Positions 5,228-5,398 of a DNA stretch of 5,398 bases are shown here, piece by piece (position 1 is the first letter of the stretch; each line of letters starts with the position of its first letter). The position numbers were made by a program, and so were the translations under genes. The stretch is from Rickettsiales bacterium (GTDB lineage Bacteria; Pseudomonadota; Alphaproteobacteria; TMED109): the NCBI GenBank assembly GCA_002720125.1, contig PBGQ01000001.1:40117-45514 (forward strand), in the 5' to 3' direction. The notes under the pieces are model-generated. The model was not told where the DNA came from and made no database searches. It saw only the letters and a program-made list of their open reading frames with translations.

Positions 5228-5398
5228 TTCAATAATAAAACTTTCATTGCAAGTTTTACGCGATATTTGTATGCGATGTAGGTTATAATTTTTCTTGATT
5301 ATAAACTTCCAAATATAATGCCCAATATTCTCCAAGGTTGGTAAACCCATAGAGTAAATTTCATTCAAATATGCGTGGTCTAATTTTTCTTTTAAATT
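5222..5398 (-). CDS. QueD / 6-pyruvoyl-tetrahydropterin synthase family protein (partial, 5' end outside window)
   Basis: The reverse strand is open from the window edge to TAA at 5222-5224, giving the C-terminal 58 residues. LDHAYLNEI followed by LPTLEN and HYIWKFI lines up with the E. coli QueD pattern LDHHYLND, NPTSE, KWIW, so the T-fold family call is good. The Asp and His of LDH are the catalytic pair in the family. At the family's K-E-T-C motif, where Glu binds the pterin ring, this protein reads S-R-K-T-C: the Glu position appears to be Lys. QueD makes 6-carboxy-tetrahydropterin for queuosine, and relatives serve pterin pathways. The change makes the exact reaction here uncertain, so no symbol is given. 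The zinc-binding His residues and active Cys lie outside the window. It converges on the cytochrome c gene with a 6-nt overlap. Confidence 0.8.
   Translation of the reverse strand, partial: NLKEKLDHAYLNEIYSMGLPTLENIGHYIWKFIIKKNYNLHRIQISRKTCNESFIIEL

Noticed and set aside
1..5398. CRISPR arrays, tRNA or rRNA genes, insertion sequences
   Set aside because: I saw no regular repeat-spacer pattern, tRNA cloverleaf, rRNA segment, transposase or terminal inverted repeats. Nearly all of the window is coding.

Overview
The window is AT-rich, tightly packed bacterial DNA. It uses TGA as a stop and has overlapping genes and short spacers. Exported quinoprotein and cytochrome c genes show a Gram-negative cell. 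Low GC, streamlining and a lone PQQ dehydrogenase operon would fit a marine alphaproteobacterium of the SAR11/HIMB59 kind, but that is inference; no marker gene settles the taxon.

Left half (1-2098, minus strand): a four-gene overlapping operon, read right to left. It encodes a single-TM subunit with a periplasmic domain (B1), a four-TM MotA/TolQ/ExbB-type channel subunit (A), a second single-TM subunit paralogous to the first (B2), and a two-TM protein (C) cut by the window edge. B1 and B2 keep the ExbD/MotB-like 'Asp at the start of the TM' layout. Their periplasmic part resembles a DUF2135-type beta domain (D-x-D-L-W-V motif), not an ExbD, TolR or OmpA domain. This is the best candidate here for an undescribed system: an ion-driven membrane machine with two different B subunits.

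Centre (2099-2296): a divergent control region. It holds a TATAAT box for the minus operon, a TTGACC/TAATAT promoter for the plus operon, and between them a 19-bp palindrome matching the classical Fur box at 17 positions.

Right half (2297-5227, plus strand): a periplasmic alcohol-oxidation operon. It encodes a PQQ dehydrogenase with the Asp-x-Asp signature linked to lanthanide use, a perfect hairpin, an unrecognised secreted four-cysteine protein, and a secreted mono-heme cytochrome c that is the likely electron acceptor. The likely flow is alcohol to PQQ to cytochrome c to the terminal oxidase.

Right edge (5222-5398, minus strand): the C-terminal 58 residues of a QueD/6-pyruvoyl-tetrahydropterin synthase family protein, converging on and overlapping the cytochrome gene. 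The pterin-anchoring Glu position appears to be Lys.
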